From Akkermansia massiliensis (GTDB taxonomy: Bacteria; Verrucomicrobiota; Verrucomicrobiia; Verrucomicrobiales; Akkermansiaceae): a stretch of DNA of 64,000 bases. The stretch lies in assembly GCF_018847375.1 (NCBI RefSeq), contig NZ_CP072036.1, positions 1,240,001 to 1,304,000 of the forward strand. Direction: 5' to 3'. The position numbers and the translations under genes were made by a program. Each line of letters opens with the position of its first letter. The first letter of the stretch is position 1. Shown here piece after piece: positions 21,027 through 30,000 of this stretch. Under the pieces are notes generated by a model. That model searched no databases and was not told where the DNA came from. It saw nothing but the letters and a program-made list of their open reading frames with translations.

Positions 21027-22259
21027 TCAATCCGAATCCACGCCAAGCTTGTTCTTCCGGTAGTGGTCCAGGGAAATGCGGTAGAAGTACACGATCGCCA
21101 GCAGATTCAGCAGCGCGCCTGCGCCGAAGGCCCAGTTCAGGTTCAGGTAAGCGTAAATCTTGCCCCCGAAAAACATGCCCGTGCCCACCCCGATGTCAAA
21201 GGCGGTGAAAAACGTGGAATTGACGGCGCCCCGGTGGCCGCGGTCCGCCATGTTCAGCTTCATGGTCTGGAAGGTGGGGATGAAGATGCCGAAGCCGAAG
21301 CCGATGAGGATGGCGGAGGTATAATAGACCCATTCCAGCGGCGCAAACGCCAGCGCGCCGAAGCTGACAGTCAGGATGCCCAGCGAGATGACGGAAAGTT
21401 CCGCCACGCGCCCGCGGTCGATCTGCCGGCCCACCATGAACCGGGAGACCAGCATGCCCAGCCCCATCAGCGCATAAAACAGCCCGGCATACTTGAAACC
21501 GTACATTTTCCCGTACAGGGCGGAATACACAGCCACAACGCCGTAGGAGAAAGAGGCGATCATCACATTCACCGCCAGCGGAATGCCCACGCGCAGCACC
21601 AGGCGGTCCAGCACCTTTTTGGGCGTTTCATACACGGACTCCTGAACGGGGCGCCTGGGGGCGCGGATGAGGGAGGCGATGCCCGCCCCAGCCAGGCACA
21701 GGACCAGGGAGCTCCACGTAATCACGTAAAAACCGTACTGCTGGTATATCTGGAGGCCGATGACGGGTCCTAGGCACATGCCCAGCGTCATCGTCATGCC
21801 GAAAAAGCCCAGGCCCTCCCCGCGGCGGGAAGGGGGGATGATATCCACGGCCATCGTCGGACCGGAGGTGGTCATGCCGCCCCAGATCAGGCCCTGCACA
21901 AAGCGCGTCAGGAAAAACGCCAGGGCGGTGGCGGCCACGGCATACCCTGAAAAGGACAGGGCCAGCAGGATGTAAACCGTGATGTAAATCTTCTTGCGGT
22001 CCCCGGTATCCACCCGGTGCGCGAACCAGGGGCGGGAAATGATGGCGGCCAGCACGTAAATGGACATGATCCAGCCCAGCCAGCCGGAGGAAACCTGCAA
22101 CTGCCCCGTCAAGTACAGTGGGAGAACGGGCACCAGTTCGAAGAAGGCCAGCCCCATCATCAGGTTGGCGCAGCAGGCCAGGATGTAGTCCCGCGTCCAG
22201 AGAGGCACTTTGACGGGCGGTGCGGTTTCCGCCGCCAATTCATCTCTGGTCCGGGTCAT
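21027..22259 (-). CDS. MFS transporter
   Basis: A 410-residue permease with about 12 hydrophobic helices. The loop 2-3 motif is degenerate (SRPWFAHRVDTGDRKKIY), and RFVQGLIWGGMTTSGPT lies in helix 4-5. GMTMTLGMCLGPVIGLQIY resembles motif C of drug/H+ antiporters. The charged N-terminus (MTRTRDELAAETAPPVKVPLW) and the short C-terminal tail are cytoplasmic. Proton-driven export is the default guess. The substrate cannot be assigned. It is convergent with the LysR gene with 11 bases between stops. Confidence 0.88.
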   Translation of the reverse strand: MTRTRDELAAETAPPVKVPLWTRDYILACCANLMMGLAFFELVPVLPLYLTGQLQVSSGWLGWIMSIYVLAAIISRPWFAHRVDTGDRKKIYITVYILLALSFSGYAVAATALAFFLTRFVQGLIWGGMTTSGPTMAVDIIPPSRRGEGLGFFGMTMTLGMCLGPVIGLQIYQQYGFYVITWSSLVLCLAGAGIASLIRAPRRPVQESVYETPKKVLDRLVLRVGIPLAVNVMIASFSYGVVAVYSALYGKMYGFKYAGLFYALMGLGMLVSRFMVGRQIDRGRVAELSVISLGILTVSFGALAFAPLEWVYYTSAILIGFGFGIFIPTFQTMKLNMADRGHRGAVNSTFFTAFDIGVGTGMFFGGKIYAYLNLNWAFGAGALLNLLAIVYFYRISLDHYRKNKLGVDSD

Positions 22260-22503
22260 GCAGGGGTTGTACAGCCATCGGAAAAAGTTTCAAACGGTTG
22301 ACGTGTCATGGCGCAGTTCCTGCCCTGGAAAGGAATGGCACAAGATATTTTAACCACAATGGACAAAATCCCCGGGTGATTGGGTACTGGGAACAGGGCC
22401 AGCGGATGGACGGCTGTCCGGAACATCGAATTTGCGCCGTTGGCGAGGTGGGATGCCTTCTTTTTTGCGTGCAGGGCCGCGCAGGCATGGTAGGGTACAG
22501 GGT

Positions 22504-23067
22504 ATGAGCGTGATCACCAAGCGTGGAGACAGCGGAGAAACGGACCTGATGTTCGGCAAACGGAGCCCCAAGACGGCCCCGCGCATTGAAGCTTATGGAA
22601 CGGTGGATGAATTGAATTCCCTGATTGGCGTAGTGCGCCATTCCGGAGTAAGCCCCCGGACGGTGGAAATGCTGGACGGCGTTCAGGCGCGCCTGGTGGG
22701 GGCCATGGGGGAACTGGCTACGCTGGAGGAGGATTTGCCCAAGTATGACGCCAAGGGTTATGCCCGCATTACGGCGGAGGACGTAGCATGGTTGGAGGAA
22801 CAGGCCCATCTGCTGGAGAAGGAATGCGACATCCGCTTCAAGGGGTGGGCGCGCCCCGGCAAGGAAGGTTCCCTGGGAGCGGCCCAGCTTGATTTGGCCC
22901 GTTCCGTCTGCCGCCGTGCGGAACGCCGGGTGGTGGCGCTGAGGCTGGATAACGCCCTGAGCAACGTCAACACGGCCCTGTTCCTCAACCGCCTTTCCGA
23001 TCTTTGCTGGGTTCTGGCCCGCTTTGAAACGCTGGATGCGGAAGAAAAGAAAGAAGATCAAAAATAA
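22504..23067 (+). CDS. PduO-type cob(I)alamin adenosyltransferase
   Basis: A 187-residue five-helix-bundle enzyme that adenosylates cob(I)alamin to make coenzyme B12. Conserved blocks: GDSGETDLMFGKRSPKTAPRIEAYGTVDELNS, ARSVCRRAERRVVAL and NRLSDLCWVLAR. The start MSVITKRGDSG is typical. A GGGTACAGGG stretch precedes it. The C-terminal tail is short and charged (EEKKEDQK). No cobalamin riboswitch is visible upstream, although the cobA-hemD fusion and this gene both serve corrinoid metabolism elsewhere in the window. Confidence 0.93.
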   Translation: MSVITKRGDSGETDLMFGKRSPKTAPRIEAYGTVDELNSLIGVVRHSGVSPRTVEMLDGVQARLVGAMGELATLEEDLPKYDAKGYARITAEDVAWLEEQAHLLEKECDIRFKGWARPGKEGSLGAAQLDLARSVCRRAERRVVALRLDNALSNVNTALFLNRLSDLCWVLARFETLDAEEKKEDQK

Positions 23068-23682
23068 TGCCTCATCATGATTTCTGCTTTGAGAGACTAT
23101 GGAGGCTTATTCCATTTTTGAACAGCCTTATGCTGGAACCCCCCTTTTATTCTGAAACGGAACTATATAGGGTAATCTTGTAAGGCCGTTTTTATCAGTC
23201 ATCGAGGGAATTTGGATGGCAACAATGAAAGGCTGGCGCTGTTCATCAAGAATTCGGAAAAAGTAAAACAAAGAGAGCGATTTCCACAAGACTAAAGGGA
23301 ATAATTCTGTTTGAAAAATATGAACTAACTCTTAACATTATTCATTTGGAATTGTTTTTATTGCACCTGTTGTTGAATGGGAGGTTTTTTTGATTTTTTA
23401 GAGATTCGATTTTCCCTGTTGTGTAATTTTTTTAACATATTATTTTCTCCAAGCATATTAATTGCTAAACTCCATTAAGAAGATGTAGAATAAAATCAGG
23501 GTATTGTTAATAGGATTAAGGGTTTGGAGCAAAGAAAAATCAAATTGTGCGATTATGTATGTCTTGAATATGCTTCCTTGAAGGTGAATTACTTAGATCT
23601 TTAAAAATATTTGTAGCATTTGGCGTAATAATTTCAAAAAATAATTTATCTATTTAGATTGTCTCTATGGGATTTTTCAAGA
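23068..23682. other. AT-rich intergenic region, 615 bases
   Basis: This stretch is visibly richer in A and T than its surroundings, with no ORF of credible length, tRNA or strong hairpin. It separates the cobalamin adenosyltransferase from the RHS island, so it may mark the island's left flank. Confidence 0.6.
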
Positions 23683-24282
23683 TTACCAATAACGAATTTC
23701 ATCTTCAGTCAGTACAGGACGCCGATCAAAAATAAACAATGTATGGCCGTTCTTCAGAATGAGGGCGGTGATGTAATAATGATCATAGGGAAGTCCTTCT
23801 TTTTCTTTCCAATCTGTATCCTGCCACCAGGCTTCTATATCTTCCGGATTAATAACTGGATAATTCAGAGAGTTATATACGGAATTAATTCTTTTTAAGA
23901 CATGGCTGATATTCTCTGTAAGATGATGATTTTTTTGAATTGTGTTCAATTCAATATTTTTCTTGGATGGCAAGATGCGATCAATAGAATGTGCAAAAAC
24001 TCCTTTCACCTTTTCTTTGATTTCAGGATGCTTAGTCCGTATGGAATATCCTAGCCGTCTTGAACTTATATTGCTTTCCTCCAAGGATGTTAATTCTTTA
24101 TCAATCCAAATTTTGGAGGAAGCTGGGAAATGATGAAGCTCTGGATGAGAGCTTAATATAGTCACTGTTTCCCTAATATGCTTAGCAGGTTCTTCCAATT
24201 TTTCTTTTGAATTTATGGTATGTTCTTTGCATGCAGTTGTAAACGTGCTCATAGCTAGCAGAGGAACGAGTATTACTTTCAT
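23683..24282 (-). CDS. AT-rich lipoprotein gene behind the broken RHS copy; candidate orphan immunity protein
   Basis: A 199-residue protein with an exported leader and a lipobox (MKVILVPLLAMSTFTTAC; Cys 18). The rest is charged and mainly helical (RETVTILSSHPELHHFP, KHPEIKEKVKGVFAHSIDRILPSKKN), ending with a beta-strand segment (HYYITALILKNGHTLFIFDRR). No family is recognised. The gene lies just downstream, on the same strand, of a decayed RHS core. In RHS loci that position is usually held by an immunity gene. The A+T-rich codon use differs from the housekeeping genes. The immunity role is inferred from position only. Confidence 0.6.
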   Translation of the reverse strand: MKVILVPLLAMSTFTTACKEHTINSKEKLEEPAKHIRETVTILSSHPELHHFPASSKIWIDKELTSLEESNISSRRLGYSIRTKHPEIKEKVKGVFAHSIDRILPSKKNIELNTIQKNHHLTENISHVLKRINSVYNSLNYPVINPEDIEAWWQDTDWKEKEGLPYDHYYITALILKNGHTLFIFDRRPVLTEDEIRYW

Positions 24283-24343
24283 TTCTTTTTCTTGGATATT
24301 AGTTTAATTTTATAAATTATATTATCTGATGAATCACCTTTTT

Positions 24344-25925
24344 TCAACAATATTCTATTTCCATACTTCCTTTAATATCAAATTCTTTTGAAATTTTCTG
24401 ACGGTGAAGACGTGATAAAGCCCCATCTTCCGTGATGAGACTTCCGAAGGGAGCATACTCGTAGCGGGCTTGTTGTTTCTGCTGACCGTCGAAGATGGAA
24501 GTGACATTCTTCAAGGCATCGTGCATGAAGCAGAGATGCTCTTTTACTTTCATTCCGTTTTCCTGCCAGCATGTCATCATCAGGACGCGCGTTGCCGTCG
24601 GTTCCGTTGGATCTCACAGGTAGCTCTTTACCAGCACAGGTTCAGGATGCCTTAATCCAGCTCGGCTACCTGCAGGTAGTCCCGGTACAGGAATCAGGAG
24701 TGGCTGGATACTGTTCCATTGATGACCACTTTCTTCTCAAAGCGCCTTCCCCGGTAGTCGTAGCCGCAGGTAACGATGGTCCGTCCATCCTGGCTGGTGA
24801 AAACGACGGGGCGGTTATTGGCGTCGTAGGACACTTCCCAGATGCCTGTGGAAGTCTTGATTTTGGTTTGGTTGCCGTCGGCATCGAAGACAGGCCTAAA
24901 ATCTTCTTCTTCCCCGGTAATCTCCGTGTACTGGTTGAGCGGGTTGGATTCGTAGGCTATTTCCTTCTCCAGTTCCTGGGCGGTCTTGCGGTTGCCGATG
25001 TTGTCGTATTGGTAGCTAAAACTTCCTTCTCGGTTGATGCGGTCCTCCACCAGCTCGTTGCGGTCATTATAGGTAAAATCTCTTACCTCTGGAGTAGTAC
25101 TGCTATCCCAGGAGTCTCGTCGCTGAATGGGACGCATTAGGGCGTCGTAGTCGTATTCATGGCAGGTTGCCAATTCCTCCTCCTCTCCCTTTCTGTAACC
25201 GATGGCGGCTACGAGGTTGAGCTTGGGGTGGTAGGCGTTATTGCGGACCATGCCGTTGGGGTAAGTGAGATGGTTGAGGAGGCCGATGGTTTGATCGTAC
25301 TCCCAGGTAAAGGGAGACTTTAGACCTTCCAGATTTATCCCAATCATGCCGCCTTTGGAGTCATAGTCAAGGTGGGAGTGCTGCACGGTACGGGTTCCAA
25401 GCATCAGGCGGCAGCCGGCCGAACGGCCAAAGGGATCGTATTCTTCCTGAAGAGAGCTTTCCACGGTTCCAAAGGAAGTGTCCTGAATCATGTTGCCGTA
25501 AACATCGTAGGAGCATTCCCTGATGCCGGAGGCATCCCGGACGTAGGTCATTTGTCCGATGTGGTTGTAGGTGAACTTCCATCCTGGCGTATCATCACTG
25601 TGGGAGACGGAGATAAGTTCTCCGGTGAGAGGAGCATAGGCGTAGGTAGTGACGATTCCTCTGGCTTTGGTCAGCGTCTCCAGACGGTTAAATTTGTCGT
25701 AAGTCTTGCTTGTGAATGAACCGTCGGCATAAGTCTTTTTCAATTCCAACCCCGTGGCCTCGTCATAGAGCCACGCGGTGGTGTCTCCGTCGGTTCGGTT
25801 GGAAGGATCGGAAGTAATGTCGCCTTCGCCGTCGCTGAAGGTAGTCAGCGAGATCATACGGTCGGCTTCGTCGTAGGCGAAGCAGGCCGGCTGAATGGCG
25901 GTGCCGTACTCGGCCGTCTTTCTGC
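24344..25925 (-). pseudogene. decayed second copy of the RHS core
   Basis: The reverse strand copies about 1.5 kb of the large RHS gene (24425-25925 corresponds to 27945-29446, offset 3,520-3,521 bases). It reads as YD repeats (SYDVYGNMIQDTSFG, TYPNGMVRNNAYHPKLN), then breaks. Where the intact gene has SSHCRFLYRDY, this copy has a TGA stop, then a one-base deletion near 24653 and a further stop (TGG to TGA). Past 24425 similarity ends with an unrelated tail (24344-24424). The first half (24694-25857) is still open and could be expressed as a 387-residue fragment, but it lacks the N-terminus and a toxin tip. Confidence 0.88.
24425..25925. repeat. direct repeat, copy A (RHS core)
   Basis: About 1.5 kb repeated at 27945-29446. 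Blocks of identical sequence include the segment around 25741-25810, where the DNA is essentially unchanged. The differences are scattered substitutions and one single-base deletion. The sharp ends are near TCTTCCGTGAT (left) and CTTTCTGC (right). Confidence 0.85.
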
Positions 25926-26137
25926 TGTGTCCTGACGCGCTGATACCCGGAACTGGAGCAAATGCACTGATCGACTACAAGGTGCGCGTGCTCATTGAAT
26001 CTTCGGACGGCGGCGCTACCTGGACCACGGTGGGCGTTTCCTACAGCATCATTGAGGCCAGCCTGGAAGCCCTGGCGGACGCCGTCACGTGCAAGCTCTA
26101 CAAGACGGAGCAGGCCAGATGGCGCGCGGAATGCTGA
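25926..26137 (+). pseudogene. orphan C-terminal fragment of citramalate/2-isopropylmalate synthase
   Basis: Starting where the RHS copy ends, the forward strand reads ALIDYKVRVLIESSDGGATW, then TVGVSYSIIEASLEALADAV, and stops at 26137. This is the LeuA-dimer regulatory domain of citramalate synthase (CimA) or 2-isopropylmalate synthase, which typically has LxDYKVRV... RVLIES.DG...W.TVGVS.NIIEAS..AL.D. Only about 65 residues remain. The segment between the two KVRV-like parts seems shortened, and the catalytic TIM barrel is absent. The open frame runs upstream through RHS antisense DNA (ATG at 25895) but that part is unrelated. It is a relic of a rearrangement, not a working gene. Confidence 0.75.
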
Positions 26138-26238
26138 TAAACGGCCCCCTGAAGAACTGACCTCTTGACGATCGTTATATTCTCTCTGAAGCGCAAGGCG
26201 GCTTCCGCCAGGAAGAGAAGGCGTGCTCCAGGTAAAAT

Positions 26239-27066
26239 TCATTTAAATTTTACTTCATCCGGTGTTGGCATGTTTTCCGGAAGATCAAAGGGAGGGATTG
26301 TGGGACAATGGTAATGAAGTATATGGGGAGCCTGTTTCGTGGTCAGGGGATGGCTTTTAGGTTTAAAGTGAAATACTTGAACGGTACCTGGAGATTCATT
26401 GGCATAACAATGGTTTTCAACGTCGTACATCAATGTCCAGTTGACGGTTGAAAAAATGCCGTACCGTTTGTCCCTTCCATGTTGGTCCCTTCTGGTGTAT
26501 TCGCCCAACTGGGCGATTCCCTGGACAACCACGCATAAATAAGGGCGGCTTCCCAGGCTTACAGGCTGTTGCCGACCATTGTGGAAAATGAGTTCCTGGT
26601 TGAATGGAATGATCAAAACCGGAAGCCATCCGCGGGAGCAGGGCCATTCCGGGAACATAGATAGGTATTTCCATTCCTTTTGTACGACCGGCAGTTGATT
26701 TCTCGTGACCATCCATAAATAATCACGGCAAAGAGGCTGTCTCAACATCATCCATAATAGAGGGGGAGGCATCGTATTGCGGTTGTAGGCCTGTATACAT
26801 TCCTCCCCGCAGCCAAGTATAAAACTCAATCCCCAAAGCTGGGAGTCCAAGTCAAAGCTCCGTTCCTCTTCACACCATCCCACTAACTGCCGGTAGCTGT
26901 AGATGCAACTGACTGCCTCCGGATTGATTTTCACCAATACCGTTTTGTTATTCGGAGACGGCATATGGAATAAATCGACACTGGCATGGAGCGACTGAAG
27001 TGGTAGTAATCCCATAAGTATGCAATAAATGAAAATACTGAAACAGTTAGCAAATATCTTTTTCAT
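26239..27066 (-). CDS. exported protein translationally coupled to RHS toxin; candidate immunity protein
   Basis: A 275-residue protein whose ATG overlaps the RHS stop codon as ATGA (27063-27066). It has a signal peptide (MKKIFANCFSIFIYCILMGLLPLQSLHA). The mature part is aromatic-rich with many Trp, Cys and Pro residues (QLVGWCEEERSFDLDSQLWGLSF, HYHCPTIPPFDLPENMP). No family is recognised. In polymorphic toxin loci, the gene directly after the toxin tip usually encodes its immunity protein. Coupling by ATGA and matching AT-rich composition support this. Export suggests the toxin must be countered outside the cytoplasm, or that this is not a simple cytosolic inhibitor. Confidence 0.65.
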   Translation of the reverse strand: MKKIFANCFSIFIYCILMGLLPLQSLHASVDLFHMPSPNNKTVLVKINPEAVSCIYSYRQLVGWCEEERSFDLDSQLWGLSFILGCGEECIQAYNRNTMPPPLLWMMLRQPLCRDYLWMVTRNQLPVVQKEWKYLSMFPEWPCSRGWLPVLIIPFNQELIFHNGRQQPVSLGSRPYLCVVVQGIAQLGEYTRRDQHGRDKRYGIFSTVNWTLMYDVENHCYANESPGTVQVFHFKPKSHPLTTKQAPHILHYHCPTIPPFDLPENMPTPDEVKFK

Positions 27067-30000
27067 TTTTTTTCTTTCTTTTTCCACTCTTCGAGAATCT
27101 CCTCTCTTGATTTATTCATTTTGATCATATTCGGATTTAATGTTTTGAGTTCATGGTGTCCCGTTGATGTTCTAAGAATTGTAATATCAGAAGTAAAAAA
27201 ATGAATAAAATTACATTCTTTATTCCCTGTCTTTACTCTGAATATTCTCCTAAGTGGAGACAAAATATAAACGGATTTTATATGTCCTGTTTCATGAAAA
27301 CAAGCAATCGTTTTAATATTTTTATTCGCTAGAATTTTTTCCATTAAGGGATGTATTGTTACTCCATTTTGTCCCGCAAAAATTGGAGCTCTTGTTTCTC
27401 CCTTTCCGTGTGAAATCATTACGGCAAATTGTAATGCATCAGGTTTATTCTGTTGAGAAGCTTTTGTTGCTGCTTTAAAAGCCTCCTCCGGAGATATTTG
27501 ATTATTCAAAGAGGTTTTTGAATCGTCATTAAAATAATTTATTAAAGTGTTAACATCTCCTTCATAAATATCCCCATTAAAATAAATTCTTTTCTTTTTT
27601 ATTTGTGTGGTTAGATGAGTTTTATAGGCTTGTATAAATTTTTCTATTTTATTTGATTCTTTTACTATATTTTCTCTATCTTTAGTAAATGTTATTAATT
27701 GTGTTTCATCATTATGAAAAGATGTTACAATAAATAATTTTTTCCCCAATATATCTATACAGTTTATTACTCTATTATCAATGAACCCATACAAATTCCA
27801 TCCACCTTGTTCGGCGATAGGATCGCGATTGATCCACCTGCCGTCTGCGGGATTAAGGTGGCGGTAATTGTAGTAGACGAGTCCCAATTCGTCATCCGAG
27901 AACTCGCAGGAAAACCTGAACTTGTTCTCCCGGGCCATATCTCCTTCTTCCGTGATAGGACTTCCGAAGGGAGCATACTCGTAGCGGGCTTGTTGTTTCT
28001 GCTGACCGTCGAAGATGGAAGTGACGTTCTTCAAGGCATCGTGCATGAAGTAGAGATGCTCTTTTACTTTCATTCCGTTTTCCTGCCAGCATGTCATCAT
28101 CAGGACGCGCGTTGCCTCAGGTTCCGTCGGATCCCACAGGTAGCTCTTTACAAGCACAGGTTCAGGATGTCTCAAATCCAGTTCAGCTACCTGCAGGTAG
28201 TCCCGGTACAGGAACCGGCAATGGCTGGATACTGCCCCATTGACGGAGACCTTCTTCTCGAAACGCCTTCCCCGGTAGTCGTAGGAGCAGGTAATCACGG
28301 TTCTTCCGTCTTCTTGAGTGAAGATCACGGGGCGGTCGTTGGCGTCGTAGCTCACCTCCCAGATGCCCGTTGAGGTCATGATGCGGGTCTGGTTGCCGTC
28401 GGCATCGTAGGCGGGGGTAAAATCTTCTCCTTCCCCGGCAATCTCCGTGTACTGGTTGAGCGGGTTGGATTCGTAGGCTACTTCCTTCTCCAGTTCACGG
28501 GCGGCCTTGCGGTTGCCAAGGTTGTCGTATTGATAGTTGAAGCTTCCTCCCCGGCCGATACGGTCTTCCACCAGCTCGCTGCGGCCATTGTAGGTAAAAT
28601 CCCTTACTGTTTCAGGGGTTGTTTTATCCCAGGAATCCCGGCGTTGGACAGGGCGTATCAGAGCGTCGTAGTCGTATTCATGGCAGGTTGCCAATTCATC
28701 CTCCTCTCCCTTCCTGTAGCCGATGGCGGTTACAAGGTTCAGTGTGGGGTGGTAGGCGTTATTGCGGACCATGCCGTTGGGGTAGGTGAGATGGTTGAGG
28801 AAGCCGCTGGTTTGATCGTACTCCCAGGTAAAGGGAGACTTTAGACCTTCCAGATTTATCCCAATCATGCCGCCTTTGGAGTCATAGTCAAGGTGGGAGT
28901 GCTGCACGGTGCGTGTGCCGACCATCAGGCGGCAGCCGGCCGAACGACCAAAGGTATCGTATTCTTCCTGAATGCAGCTTTCCACGGTTCCAAAGGAAGT
29001 GTCCTGTTGCGTTCTTCCATAGGCATCATAAGAAAATGCCCTGATGCCGGAGGCGTCCCGGACTGAGATCATCTGCCCAAGATGGTTGTAGGTGAACTCC
29101 CATCCTGGCGTACCGTCATTGTGGGAGGCGGAGACAAGTTCTCCGGTAAGGGAAGCATATGTATATATTGTCACAACGCCTCGTGCTTTGGCCAATGTCT
29201 TCAGACGATTAAGCTCGTCATAGGTTTTGGAGATGCGGGAGCCGTCGGCATAGGTCTTTTTCAATTCCAACCCCGTGGCCTCGTCATAGAGCCACGCGGT
29301 GGTGTCTCCGTCGGTTCGGTTGGAAGGATCGGAAGTAATGTCTTCTTCGTTCGACCGGAAGGTAGTCAACGCCACCATGTGATCGGCTTCGTCGTAGGCG
29401 AAGCAGGCCGGCTGAATGGCGGTGCCGTACTCGGCCGTCTTTCTGCCGCGGATGTCGTAGGAATAGCAAACTGTTCCCCCCAGGGCGTCGGTGATGCAGG
29501 CGGGATTGTCACAGCAGGGCAAGTAGCTGGTGGTAGTCACGTTGCCTGCAGAATCGGTAGTTTGGACAGGACGTCCCGCAAGGTCGGTTTCCGTGGTGGT
29601 GACATTACCTCTGGAGTCCGTCTGCTTGAGAACCATGCCCGTGGAGGCGTAGGAACGAGTTTGTGAGGAACGGATTCCGGAGTGGTCGGTCTGGCTTACG
29701 GTAAAGCCGTCCACGACAAGAGACTCGGCTACCATGTTTGAAGTGGGAATGCGGCTGAACTGGGTGCGCTTGGTTGGGGCAATATACTCCGTCCATTGTA
29801 CGCTCTGCTGACCGTAGATGTCCGTGGTGATGGATTTGTTTTCCAGTACAGCACTGAGTCTGGAGACCATGTTTTCCGTGGTCTGGGTGAGGGGGAGTCC
29901 ATCGGCATTGTAGGTGGTGGAAGCCTGCACCTGGTAGACGCCGTCTTCCCGGAACCGGTAACAGGAGGAGTGCTCAGTGATTCTGTTTTTAGCAGGGTTA

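Noticed and set aside
22260..22503. Possible cobalamin riboswitch before the adenosyltransferase
   Set aside because: No B12-box-like conserved sequence or matching stems are visible.
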